DNA of 64,000 nucleotides from Cyclaneusma minus (taxonomy: Eukaryota > Ascomycota > Leotiomycetes > Marthamycetales > Marthamycetaceae), in assembly GCA_037179335.1 (NCBI GenBank), contig JAKZHN010000019.1, positions 62,001-126,000 on the forward strand, given 5' to 3'. Every line of letters begins with the position of its first letter. Position 1 is the first letter of the stretch. The notes under the pieces are model-generated. The model saw only the letters and a program-made list of their open reading frames with translations. It did no database searches and was not told the DNA's origin. The translations under genes were made by a program, and so were the position numbers. This document shows, piece by piece, positions 13,165 to 24,487 of the stretch.

Positions 13165-13304
13165 TGACATTCTCCAGCTTGGCGCTAAAATAGTGCCAAT
13201 TCGATTAGGTTTAGCATTTCGCTTGCTGAATTCTTTTTAATGGGTGCAACTCCTTAAGTAGTTGCCACCAGATTTATCAAATTAAAAAATCGTGGTGCAA
13301 CGAT
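13165..13304 (-). repeat. Right inverted repeat of the Fot1/pogo element
   Basis: Reverse complement of the left end 5098-5260. The block 13181-13227 pairs with 5171-5217 without length change. It is followed by TA at 13305-13306. Confidence 0.8.
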
Positions 13305-13372
13305 TATATATAATTTTAAATTTACAGCCAGTAGCTGCGCAATTAAGCAAGCAAGCAAGCATATTGCATTTG

Positions 13373-13377
13373 GCAGC
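13373..13377 (+). repeat. Gypsy target-site duplication, left copy
   Basis: GCAGC immediately before the LTR. The identical GCAGC follows the other LTR at 18885-18889. Confidence 0.88.
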
Positions 13378-13561
13378 TGTCACGACCTGGACTTTCTCGT
13401 CGGGCTAGGCCGAGTGGAAAACGCTATTAATAATTGTTTATTGCTATAAAAAAGGAAAAAAAACTTAAAAAGGTTTGGAGAGCTTTATATATAAATAGGA
13501 CCAAAGCTATAATTAGTCCGGTTATATATTCGCAAAATAAAAAATATACGGCCCAAAACCA
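13378..13561 (-). repeat. Gypsy 3' LTR (left)
   Basis: Aligns with 18704-18884. The outer 50 bases keep their G and C; the inner part is A/T-converted. Confidence 0.85.
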
Positions 13562-13578
13562 TTATAATACCCCCCCCG

Positions 13579-16500
13579 GCTAAAAAAGATTATTTGTAGG
13601 CTTTTTTTATTTTCATTTTTTCCAATTTATTTACATTAAAGCTATTTAGATAATATTTGCTTTTAATAGATTTATTGCTTTGTTTTTTTATTTCCAATGC
13701 CTTATTATATGCTTTTTATTTATTTATTTTTTTAAAAGTTTTAATTTTAAAAAATTAGCATTATAAAACCTTTTAAATTTTATATAAATACTATTTAATA
13801 TTGAAATTATATTATAGTCTTTAATTTATTTAATAATAAAGCTTTTATTTTAAAAGCTATAAATTTTAAATTTTAAAAACTTTCTATTTTTTATAGCTAT
13901 GAATTTCTATTAATAGCTTGGGCTTTATAATGTATTTAAAAAGCAAATCTAATTTAATTAATTATAATTTGCTAGAATCAAAAATTAAATATTTTTAAAT
14001 ATTTTTAAATATTTTTAAATAAATTAAAATAAAACGCTTTATTTTCTTTAGCAATTTTTTAAAATTCTGCTATTTTATTTGCTACTTTTTAGCTAAATTA
14101 TAAAGCTTTCCAACATTTAATTATAATATTAATATAATTTCTAATATTAAATTTAATAATTTAATAATATTTATTTATTTAAATTATTTATAATTATTAA
14201 TCGACTTTTATAATATTTTAAGCAAGTTTTTAGCAATATTAAATATAAATTTATTATTTAATTATATTAATTTAATTTAACGCTTGTATAAAAAAATTAA
14301 ATTTAAAAATTCCCTAATTAAAACTTATATATAAATTATATTTCACTTTCATTTTAATTGAGCTTGTATTAATTAATTTTTGCAATAGCGCTGCAATTAT
14401 TGCATTCATAAAAGGCAATTATTTTAGCCAATTATTTTAAAATCAATTAATTAAAAAAATAGCATTTTTAATTTCAATTTAGCTGTTAATTTGCAATTAA
14501 TAAATAAATAAATAATAAATCGCTATATTGGATATTTTTGATTTTTTTTGAAAGAATTAAAACTAAATTACAATTTTTAATTTAATATAATAATTTTATA
14601 AATTTTATAAATATAATATATTATAATATAAAGAAATCTCCGCCATTTCTTTTATATCTATTATTTAAAAATAAATCATTATAAATACTTTTTTGCTAAA
14701 TTGGCAAATTACAATTATAATGATATTATAGCCTTTTTTGTTTTTAAATATATAATAAAAATTTATTATTATATGTTATCAAAATCAATTTAAAATTATC
14801 AATAGATTTAATAGGCCTAGTATTTTATTTTAAAATATTTTAGCTTTTGCGCAAAACCTACAATTTTTAATATAGGAATTAATTTTTTTAATTTTTTTTT
14901 ATTAATAGCGCTTTCCAATTAATTTACAAATTTTTATATAGCCAAAATAAGTTATTTAAATATTTTTAAATATTTTTGCTATTAATTTAATTTGCAAAAT
15001 ACCAATTAAAAACATTATGAATTGTTTTTTATATAATATTAAATTATTCCATATATTAAAAATTGCAGGATTTATTAATTTCGAAAATTTTATTATTTTT
15101 TTAATTATCTAGCAATATTTTAAAAAAAAATTATTTATTTATTTATTTATTAATTTAAAATAATTAATTAATTAATTTAATTTGCAATAGCTTAATTAAT
15201 ACTAAATTAAAAAAAGCAATTGCATTTAGCTATAAATCCTTAATAATTTCGGGATTTAAATACTTTTTTAGCAATATTATATACGTATAATTTGAAATTT
15301 TTTTAGCAATAATTTGATTTATATTTTATTTCTGTTAAATAAAGAAATTAGCTTTGTTTAAAAATTCTAACTTATATTTAATATAAAAATAATATTTGCT
15401 AAAACTTTCCGATTATTATACTTGCTAAATATTAAAAGCTTTTAGCAAATAGATTTTCTAATGCATAAAAAACAATAGCTAGCAATTCTTTATTATAAAT
15501 TCTATAATTTATTTATAATTTATTTATAATTTTAAAAAAATAAAAGATTAAATATTAAAATCCATTCAATTTGTTTTAAAAAAACACTTTTTTAATAACC
15601 CTATTTAAAGCATTAGTTTTTAATTTGCAATTATAATTAAAAATATAGCTAGCAAAAACCAATATTAATAATAGGGCTTTTTTAAATTTATTAAATATGT
15701 TTTGATATTTATTTATTTATTTCCAAATACAATTTTTATAAATTAAATAATTTAAAAAATATACCAATTAATTATAATTTTTAATAAAAATCCAATAAAG
15801 ATTATAAAATTCCAAAGATAATTGGATTTTTTTAATTTATTCTTTTTTTAATTGCTGGTAATTTTTAATGGCCGCTATTTTTTTTAAATTGATACGAATT
15901 TTATCCAAAAAAAAATATAGTCCAAATATTTAATTTCTATTATAAAAAACTTGCATTTTTGAATATCGATTTGCAATTTTGCAATTTTTAGCTTATATAT
16001 ATATTTTTTTATTAAGCAAAATTTATATTATAAATAAAAATATTATTAATAAAAACAATATAAATTTTATTTAATAAATTAAATAATATATTATTAAAAT
16101 ATTGCTAAGAAATAACTAATTTATTAATTAATTTAAATAGCAATATTTTATATTGGTAAATTTTATATTTAATATAAAAAATCGTATATTTTTAATTAGC
16201 AGCGTTTATGCAAATTCGGTAAAAAACTTATTAAATCTTAATTTTAATAAAAATAAATTTTGCTAAATTTAAATAATACAAATAATGTTTTTTTAATAAT
16301 TTTATTAAATTTTTAATAATTTATATAAAAGCGTAGCCCTTTTCCAAGATTTTTAATAAAAAATACCAATATAGCAAATAATAAAAGTATTAATTTAATA
16401 AATTTTTTAAATAAATTACAATTGATTTTCTAATATAATATAAAATAAAAAGTAAAATAATTCGCTTTCGAGTTTTTCCAATTTAATTTTTATATTATGC

Positions 16501-18703
16501 AATTTTTAATTTGGCAATTAATTTAAAGCTTGCTTTAAAAAACATACACTATTTCATTTAGCTTTAAAAAAAGCTTTTTTTAAAATATTATATTATTATT
16601 AACTTTTGGCTTTTTTAATAATTTTCTAGCCTTTAATTTTTTAATAATTTTATATAAAAAATAAATAAAAGCAATAGCATTGTTTTTTTTTAATTATTTA
16701 AATTCCATTGCATATTATTTGCAAAACTTATATGTATATTTAGAATAAAAATATTTTTAAAACCAATTTCCAAAATATTTTTAAATTTAATTTGCGCCCT
16801 TTTTTTAGTATTAAAATTTTATTTTTTTTTAAAAAAAACAATATATAAACCTATTTTTAATTTATTTTTAAAAATCTTTGCAAATTGCAATTTAATATAT
16901 AAAAACAGCCTTTGAAATTTATTATAATATATATATAATTACAAATTCTTTATCGCCAGTAATATTATTAAAATCTATAAATACAATATTTATAAAAAAC
17001 TTGGCAACAGTATTTTAAAAAAGCATCCTTAAATAATATCGTTTCCCAATTGGAAATTAAACACGCTTTTTTCCCTTTCGCCTATTTAAATTTGGCCTAT
17101 TTTTTTTATAAAAAGTTTATTATTAAAATAATCCTATTTTATATAGCCAATTTAATAATATTTAAAGCAGGCTTTTTTAAAGCATTTTTTAAAAAAAATA
17201 TTAGATTTTTGCAAATCTCTATATTCTTGGCGTATTTAATAATCTTTGCCGCCATTATTGCTATTAAAATTGCCCCCGCTATTAATATTGCTGCTATCGC
17301 TACTATTGCCGTTTTTTTATCCGCGTTTATTATTATTATAGTTGAAATTTTAATTATTTAAAAAGCGCCAAATTTTATTTTTAATAGCAATGCTTTAAAT
17401 TGCATTATAATATAAAATGCGCGCTTTTTTAAAAAATTAATAAAAATTAATTATAAAAATAAAAATAATTATTAAATTAAATAAAAAACAATTAAATAAA
17501 TTGGCCAAAATATTAAAATTAAACACGCCTTTTAATTAAGCATTGCAATATAAATTAAAAAAGAATATGCAATTAATATAATAGCAATAAATATTAAATT
17601 TTTTAATCGGCAAATTAAAAATAGCTTGCAAAAAAATATAAATTTTCTTTTTTAAAATAAATAGGTTTTTAGCATTAAAATATATTTTGGCTGCAAAATA
17701 TAATTGGCTTTTTTTTATATAATTAATAATATAAGCAAATTTAAATTAAAAATTAGGAAAATAATTATAATTAATAGCGAGTTTATTTTTAATAGCAATA
17801 TATTAAATTTTAAATTTTAAATCGAAATTATTATTTAATTTATTAGAATTGGAATTTTTTTAAAGCAATAAAAAAAAGCATTATAAAGCAAATTTTATAA
17901 AAACTAGGCAAATTTGTTATTATAAAGCATATTAATATTATTGCTAGTATTGCCTATAGCGAAATTAAAAATATTGCTATTAAAAAATCCGCTAGCGCTA
18001 ATATTAATACCGGATTTATCACCGGATTTAAAAATAATTTCGTTAAAGCTTATATTTGGCATTTGTATTTAATTGCTAGAAATTAAAAATCCAAAAAAAA
18101 GCAAAATTAATAGGGCTTCTAATATTAAATATTAATCAATTTCCAAAACTTTATAAATATATTATTAAAAGCCTTTTTAAATTGCTTGGCCAAATTATTG
18201 ATTTTTTAACAAATAATAAAAAACTTGTTATTATTATTTAATTCGTTATTATTGCAAGCAAAACGTTTTTTAAGCGCAAATATTAAGAATTTTATTTTAA
18301 AATAAAAACAAATATTGATTTTTAAAATTAGATTAATTGCTAGAAAAAAACAATCCCGGAATATATTTCTTAAAAACAAATATATTATTATTGATATTCT
18401 TAATAAATTTAATTTTTAAATATTGCTATTTTTGGATTTAAAAAACCTCGAAATAATTAAAGGTTTTTTATTTTTATAATTTTTATAATTTTTATTTAAA
18501 AATGCTTTCGAAATAGACTTTGCGCAAATTTTAAAAGCAAGGAATATATAAACCGGATTTTTATTATAAATTAAAAAAAAAACTATTTGAAATTTAATAT
18601 TACAAATTTATATAATCGGGCTTGGGGATTAATTGCGTATTAATAAAATTAAAGATTTTTAAAACATTAAATAATAGTTTATAAAATAAAATAGCAATAA
18701 AAT
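13579..18703 (-). pseudogene. Gypsy gag-pol remnant
   Basis: Only the reverse transcriptase catalytic region is identifiable with confidence (FINNIFIYN, complement of about 16027-16053). The next residues fit the usual gypsy run after the DD box. The other domains are too decayed to place by eye. The open frame at 17050-17361 on the plus strand is antisense to this element and not a gene. Confidence 0.7.
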
Positions 18704-18884
18704 TATTACAATTTAATTTTTTTATTGGGCTGGGCTAAATAAAAAACGCTATCAATAATTATCTATTGCTATAAAAAAGGAAATGAATTTTAAAAAGCTT
18801 TAAAGAGCTCTATATATAAATGGGACCGGAGCTATAGTCGGTCCGGTCACGTGTCCGCAAAGTAGAGGGTGTGCGGCCGTCACA
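18704..18884 (-). repeat. Gypsy 5' LTR (right)
   Basis: Partner of 13378-13561. Its right end (18822-18884) is fully GC-normal and its left end is A/T-converted, the mirror image of the other LTR. A TATATAAA box lies near 18811-18820. Confidence 0.85.
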
Positions 18885-19110
18885 GCAGCTGTGAATAGCC
18901 TTAAGTCTGCAGCCAGTATTTAGACTGCAGCTGGCAGCTGTAAATAGCCTTAAGTCTACAGCCAATAGCTGCGCAAGCAAGCATGCATGCATGCATGCTG
19001 CTGCTGCTGCTTTTGATTTTTGATTTTTGGCAGCTGTGAATAGCTTTAAGTAGGTCTGCAGCCAATAGGTAAGGCAGTTGTAAAAGGCTTTAAATTTATA
19101 GTTTGAAATT
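18885..19110 (+). repeat. Degenerate tandem repeat right of the gypsy
   Basis: Three to four copies of a unit like GGCAGCTGTGAATAGC followed by CTTAAG, TCTGCAGCCAATAGCTGCGC and AAGCAAGCATGCATG. Starts are near 18884, 18930, 19028 and 19072. A further partial copy lies left of the gypsy at about 13320-13377, so the array predates that insertion. It also holds (GCAT)n and (GCT)n runs at about 18978-19010. Confidence 0.75.
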
Positions 19111-19244
19111 TCAGAATTTTGCGACCATAAAGCCATGGAACCATGGAACCATAGAACCATGGTGCTTTTTACTCATTTGCGACCAAACAACCCTAGAACC
19201 CTAGAACTAAAATCAAATAGCGACCGCGATGCGACGGTTTTTCA

Positions 19245-21208
19245 GAACTGCCTCGCTCCGCTAAGGTACTACCTAGGAATCGCTCCTTTCTGTCCCACAA
19301 AAAGCAGAGGTTTTGCCTCCTTAAAGCCGAAGCAGTCTCCGTCTCAAAATATCAATGGCTAAAGCGGTTGAAGCAAAAGGAAGCAAAGCGAGAAGCAGGA
19401 AGACTTAACAGGGAGACGAAGTCAAGGACAGAAGAACAACACAGCAATCAGAAAGATACCTACCTACCACTGTCCGGGTCATCAGAGGATATACACAGCC
19501 GCTCTCCACGTGTCTGCGCCCACATGGCGTCGCAGTTGCGATCCATGTCGGAGCATTCAGCGAATCTCGCAGTTTCAGCCGCTGCTGCTTACCACATCGT
19601 CTCCTATGTGCCGCACACAGCCCGCTTGGGAACCCTGACGCAACCGAATAAAAGCATTCAAACGGCCAATCGTGCGGACTCCGCGAAAGAGTACGGGAGC
19701 AAAGCCTGGTCTGGATGAACCCCCGGGATTTGCGAAAGATGGAAGCCTGGAAAGAGAAGACAGTCAACATAAGCGAGGAGCGGGAGCTTGTGTTAGTCCG
19801 TACCTATTTAGAAGTGTCAATTCCGTTGTCCTGGATCCGGATCGCCCGGATTGACAGATTGGCGGTTTGGCGGTTTGGTTGGTTCCACCACGACGGATCG
19901 ATGATGTACATGCTACATGTACATGTAGCATTGATGTACATGTAGGGGTTCTCGACGGCTGGACTTCAACACGACTGAGACTTCGATACGACCGTAAGGT
20001 TCGGCGGCTTGGTATTTGCGATTTCGCAGAATGTTGCGAACGCTTTAGACATGGCTTGAGGTCCATCAACGGTGTCTTGCAATCAATTTGCACAGACGCC
20101 CACGTCCCGTGTCTCCGTCACTCGGTGTCAGTCTCCAGAATCGAAAATACACAAAGGAATTGTTTCCGGAATACAGATCTGAACTGTAATTCGTGAATGT
20201 GTGAGTAGCACAGCCCTCGGACGAATAGTCACACCGGCCCGTATCTTGTCAAACAAAGGCGCAGGGAGAAGTGTGTCGCGGCTTAGGCTTCTCAAGGAGC
20301 CATTCATGTTGTCGAAAAAGCTGCTGCCTGGTCAGTAGGGTAGGGGTCCTGTGGTGAAGACGGCTTGAAGAAAGTGAGAGTTGAGCTTTGTGGCTTGAAG
20401 ATTGCGCGTCTCCAGGCAACCTTTCGGTTTTCTTGAAGAGGTGCACGGACCACATCACCATTCTTCGCTTCAATGCGAGACCGCGAATCTTTCCAGCCCT
20501 TCAGTCTCTACGACATCCATCGAATTGCAAAGATAACGTCGGCAATCAACAGAGCTCACAAGGTTTTGTGCTACACTACATACTTTCTTGGTCTTTCTAC
20601 TATCTCCTTGGCGCCTTAGAAGTCAGCCTGCCAAGTGATACGAGTGAACCCTATCCAAGTTCAGGGGCCCAGCCGTTGCCAAGAAGTCAAGGTCAGACTC
20701 AAAATGCACGTCGAGATAAACTTCCCAGCCACGAGGCAGAAAAAGGCAAAGTAACCTTTTTGTGTTGCCGAGTAGCTGAATCTTAAAAGGCTCTTTTGAC
20801 GTCTGAGTCTGATTTGGAAGAAAAAAAAATTACTAACCGCTCAGGACTCAGCCCATCACCATACATACATGTTCGGGGTCCGAAGCAGCACGGTGAACTT
20901 GGAATTTGGAAATCGCCGAGTCGGTGGACTTGGAGCAGGTAGCTACCAAGATTCTTCCAAGCTGGATATTTGCTAAGCCACTTACGACTTACGAGGCCTT
21001 GCATATTCTTCTTGCAGTTGGTCTAGGGCTTTAATCACGGCACTCATTCCTCACACAATATGCATATGGACATCCATGCGAATTTCTCAAGTTGCAAGAC
21101 TTTTCTTTAGTTCAGCCAAATATAGATGTTCCAGTGATAACCACTTACCTAGTACCGAAAAAGAAAACAGAAGAAAGAAAAAGAAGGGGGCAAGAAAAGA
21201 AGAAAAGG
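19245..21208. other. Gene-poor stretch right of the AT-rich block
   Basis: Base composition is normal again. Several open frames of 60-130 codons overlap on both strands, but none shows a domain, signal peptide or splice structure that I can defend. A 22-base perfect palindrome lies at 19910-19931. Confidence 0.5.
19910..19931. repeat. Perfect 22-base palindrome
   Basis: ATGCTACATGT followed by its exact reverse complement, flanked on both sides by GATGTACA. Function unknown. Confidence 0.8.
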
Positions 21209-21210
21209 TT

Positions 21211-21940
<730 letters not shown>

Positions 21941-23234
21941 CCTACCTCTTCATACAATCATACCACACCACAACTCCGCCCCCAAAACTCCGCCCCAGTC
22001 GCAGTCCTCCCTCCGCCTCACACAGCCGGCGCGGCCCGGAACCATGTCTGAGCTGTCCTAAACATAGTCCACGAGCCTGTCAGGAGGGCCCCCAGCAACC
22101 AGAACGCCCATTTGTTGTCCGACTCCTCGTCGCCGCCTTGGACGAACAGTGTGGCGTTGCTGGCGTGGAGGCTGCGCGGGCTGTAGTGGGAGAAGGAGGC
22201 GTTGGATTAGGGGTAGGGGGGTTTGGGACTCATCTTGTGTGTGGGTGTGTGTTGGCTGTGTTTGCGGGTTCTTGTTCGATCCAGCGAATAGAACTAGTCT
22301 TGAGCAAAGAATCGGGGTCTTTACTCAAGGGCCTGTGGACAGGTGGGGAATGGAATGTGGATTGGATGTTTGTGTGGTGTTTATAGTACTGCGATTGAGC
22401 TTCTGCGGTATCTGTTGCTCGATTGTTCGGACGTTGTTTCTTTGTTGTTCTTCTTCGAAATTGTTCTCAGGACGTTGTCGACAGCCGTGTTGGAGGAACT
22501 TGTTCACCGTTTCACGGCAGACCTATTTTATCAAGACCGCAAAAACACATTTTCTCAGTCCTGCGCACGCCGGGCTTCGAACGCATGACGTCTAGTGGCA
22601 TGGTTGCGGATTATCGAACTTTTGGTCAGAAAGACAAAAAGGCAGCTTCACAACCACTTCACCAGGATGTAGATGTTTCAGCCGCGCAGTAGAAAGGTGG
22701 AGAATTAGGATTCTTATACCTGGGTAGAGTATCTGGCCGGGAGCGAATCGTTGGATGCTTCCCACGACGACTCGATGTCTGTGCGAATTTTGCTACTCAC
22801 TTTCGAAGGCCAGATCACAAGTGGGGCTTCACTAATGTTCTTCACTTGTATTCACAGTGGTACGGGTACAGAAGAAGGACAAGAAAAGAACATGAACTTG
22901 GAGAGTGTGTGACGCGCGAGAGAGTACCTACTCGCGGAGACAAAGGCCTTGTGTGGCGTGGATCTCGACTTCTTCCCTATTGCGCTTGCAAATCCCATCG
23001 AACTTCTCTTTTCAGTCATACCTCGCCGAATTTCTAATCCCAGTGTTGACTGTTTCTCGTACCATAACCCGGTATCTGTACCTAGTCAAGTGTAGACAGT
23101 AAAACGCATACGTGACCCACCCCTTCTCACCACACAATTTTCAAACTTCCGCGACTTATTTAAAAAGCCTCCATTCTGCCCCCAGACTAACACGCTCCAA
23201 CCCCCCCCCCAACCAAACAAAAAGCAAACCAAGA
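21941..23234. other. Intergenic, one weak exon candidate
   Basis: No defensible complete gene. On the minus strand, 22190-22022 reads through a hydrophobic segment (KWAFWLLGALLTGSWTMF) to a stop and could be the last exon of a small membrane protein, but no upstream exon was found. Confidence in that exon is about 0.2. Confidence 0.45.
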
Positions 23235-23858
23235 ATGAAATCGAAAATGAACAACTGCTTATACTCCGAAGCCACGCGCCTCGAAAAAGCGCACCAAGAA
23301 CAGCTCAAACTCTTGCACAACATCTGCTTTAATCTCCAGCCAAGCCCGCACCCCATTCCAACTCCCTCATATCCCCAAAGCCCAGTTTTCGAGTGCTGCG
23401 ACGAGGTATATTTCAACGAAGCTTGACATCTTCCGCACAAACAACCTGCCAATCCGACCCAGATAATGCCAGATTCCCAGTACAGAACTCCTTTCATGCC
23501 TGCTATATTCATTAACCCACCCAGCTCCAACCCTGCGCTCAAAACCCCCTCAATCACAAACCCATCTCCAAACACCCCAGTCCGCAAAAACCCCGCGCCC
23601 AAACCCGCAGAACTAGTATCTGATACTAAGGAAACGCTCGTGATCCTCGTTAGTTTTCAATTCTTCATCGCATTCACTTTCTGGGCAGCTTGGAACCTCA
23701 TACCTTCAAGTTCAAATATCTCCACTTGCGCAGATTTCTTGTACAGTACTCCATCACAATGCGTGTTTGATCTAAACCTACAATTGCGAGTATCAAATTG
23801 TGAGGAAATTAAGGAAATTACTAATATTGGGCTTTTACGGCGGCCAGTTAATGGGTGA
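23235..23858 (+). CDS. Hypothetical small membrane protein
   Basis: Not a family I recognise. My model joins 23235-23405 to 23463-23858 through a 57-base GT-AG intron that keeps the frame, giving about 188 residues. The first exon is a hydrophilic, helix-like N-terminus (EATRLEKAHQEQLKLLHNIC). Then comes a long Pro/Ser/Asn-rich linker with several PSPN/KNPAPKP motifs, one strongly hydrophobic segment (LVILVSFQFFIAFTFWAAW, near residue 125) and a short tail with three or four cysteines. The layout suggests a single-pass membrane protein with a disordered side. No neighbour hints at a role. The model could be wrong at either end. Confidence 0.45.
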
Positions 23859-24215
23859 TGTGTAGCTTTGCTATGGTGCTAGCAGGCGTACTCTGGATCG
23901 CCATGACTGGGATTCCGGCTGCGAGAGAGTCGCAGATGACCTGGAAGAATTCATTCGGGACATAGCGACGTTGGCGTGTGATGAATAACGTATTGAATGC
24001 TTGTTTCGAGATCTGGAATCTGGAGGGGCAGTAGCAGGTAGCAAAATGAGCTGGCTGTTCGTTTACTTCATTTGATGAAGCATTAGCGATTTTGCGAAAA
24101 TTGGCTGAATGTATGTACAGTGGGATCGAAATGGTCTGCAGCCCCTTTTTAAATGATGGGTTTTATGGAGGTGAGGCTGGCTACTATCACGTGGGTAAGC
24201 TGCCAAGCTAGAGTG

Positions 24216-24267
24216 GAGCTCCTAGCGGTCATAAAAGAGAGAATCTCTTCACGACCGCTAAGAGCTC
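24216..24267. repeat. Inverted repeat (hairpin 1)
   Basis: GAGCTCCTAGCGGTC at 24216-24230 pairs with GACCGCTAAGAGCTC at 24253-24267, with one mismatch in 15. The 22-base loop contains its own AGAGA/TCTCT pairing. Confidence 0.75.
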
Positions 24268-24382
24268 TTCTCTTTACCAATCACGATTGCTTCGTTAGTC
24301 GGGCAGTTTGAATCACCCTCTCTCCTCTCTTAAACCATTTATTTATAGCTAATTACATAGCGTACGGCCCTGCAGCGGCAGA

Positions 24383-24487
24383 GAGCTAGCCCCAATTCAG
24401 CCCCAGGCTCTTGCGTTGAGTCCCCGTAATGGCTCTAAATAGCTTCAGCTTCAAGTGGCGCAAGAGCTTGGGATTTGAGGCTAGCTC
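24383..24487. repeat. Inverted repeat (hairpin 2)
   Basis: 24383-24415 (GAGCTAGCCCCAA ... GCTCTTGCG) pairs with 24459-24487 (CGCAAGAGC ... GGCTAGCTC), with a small bulge and few mismatches. The loop is about 43 bases. Confidence 0.7.

Larger units (their letters stand above)
5098..13304 (+). mobile_element. Fot1/pogo-type (Tc1/mariner) DNA transposon, split by copia
   Basis: The ends form inverted repeats (ACCGTTGCGCTACAATTT at the left; the complement of ATCGTTGCACCACGATTT at the right) next to TA on both sides (5096-5097, 13305-13306). TA is the target duplication of this superfamily. A 47-base inner piece (5171-5217) matches 13181-13227 inverted, differing by transitions. Between the ends lie two halves of one pogo-like transposase on the plus strand, separated by the copia element at 6161-11812. 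Removing the copia leaves about 2.55 kb, somewhat longer than a classical Fot1. It is inactive: many stops and D-to-N, E-to-K changes. Confidence 0.8.
13378..18884 (-). mobile_element. Ty3/gypsy LTR retrotransposon, heavily mutated
   Basis: Direct repeats 13378-13561 and 18704-18884 start TGTCACGACC and end in CA. They are flanked by a perfect GCAGC duplication. The element is 5507 bases long. Coding is on the minus strand: a reverse-transcriptase core FINNIFIYN (FIDDILIYS after transitions) is at 16042-16053 and beyond, and a G-rich polypurine tract (complement of C8 at 13570-13577) sits just inside the left LTR, which is the 3' LTR for this orientation. All genes are broken. It lies in repeat DNA just right of the Fot1/pogo element. 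Confidence 0.87.
4895..19244. mobile_element. Possible outer DNA element containing the nested block
   Basis: The sequence at 4895-4919 (TGCAAAACCGTCGCATTGCG and on) returns inverted at 19220-19244 with two differences in 25 bases. These sites bracket the AT-rich block. Near both ends the motif GGTCGCA or its complement recurs (about 4913, 4924, 4972; complement near 19116, 19180, 19219), as in the subterminal motif arrays of hAT-like transposons. Without the nested elements only about 0.6 kb remains, so the outer element would be a small non-autonomous one. I could not find a convincing target-site duplication, so membership and exact ends are unproven. Confidence 0.4.

Noticed and set aside
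17050..17361. 103-codon plus-strand frame in the AT-rich block
   Set aside because: Antisense to the gypsy gag-pol region and made of Ile/Phe/Lys, as expected of mutated AT-rich DNA.
19188..19207. CCCTAGAACCCTAGAAC as degenerate telomeric repeat
   Set aside because: Only two copies of an 8-base unit with a non-telomeric core; part of the short repeats inside the outer TIR element.
22540..22660. tRNA-like string GTTCGAAGCCC on the minus strand
   Set aside because: The arms around the TTCGAA loop do not pair, no acceptor stem closes, and length does not fit a cloverleaf.
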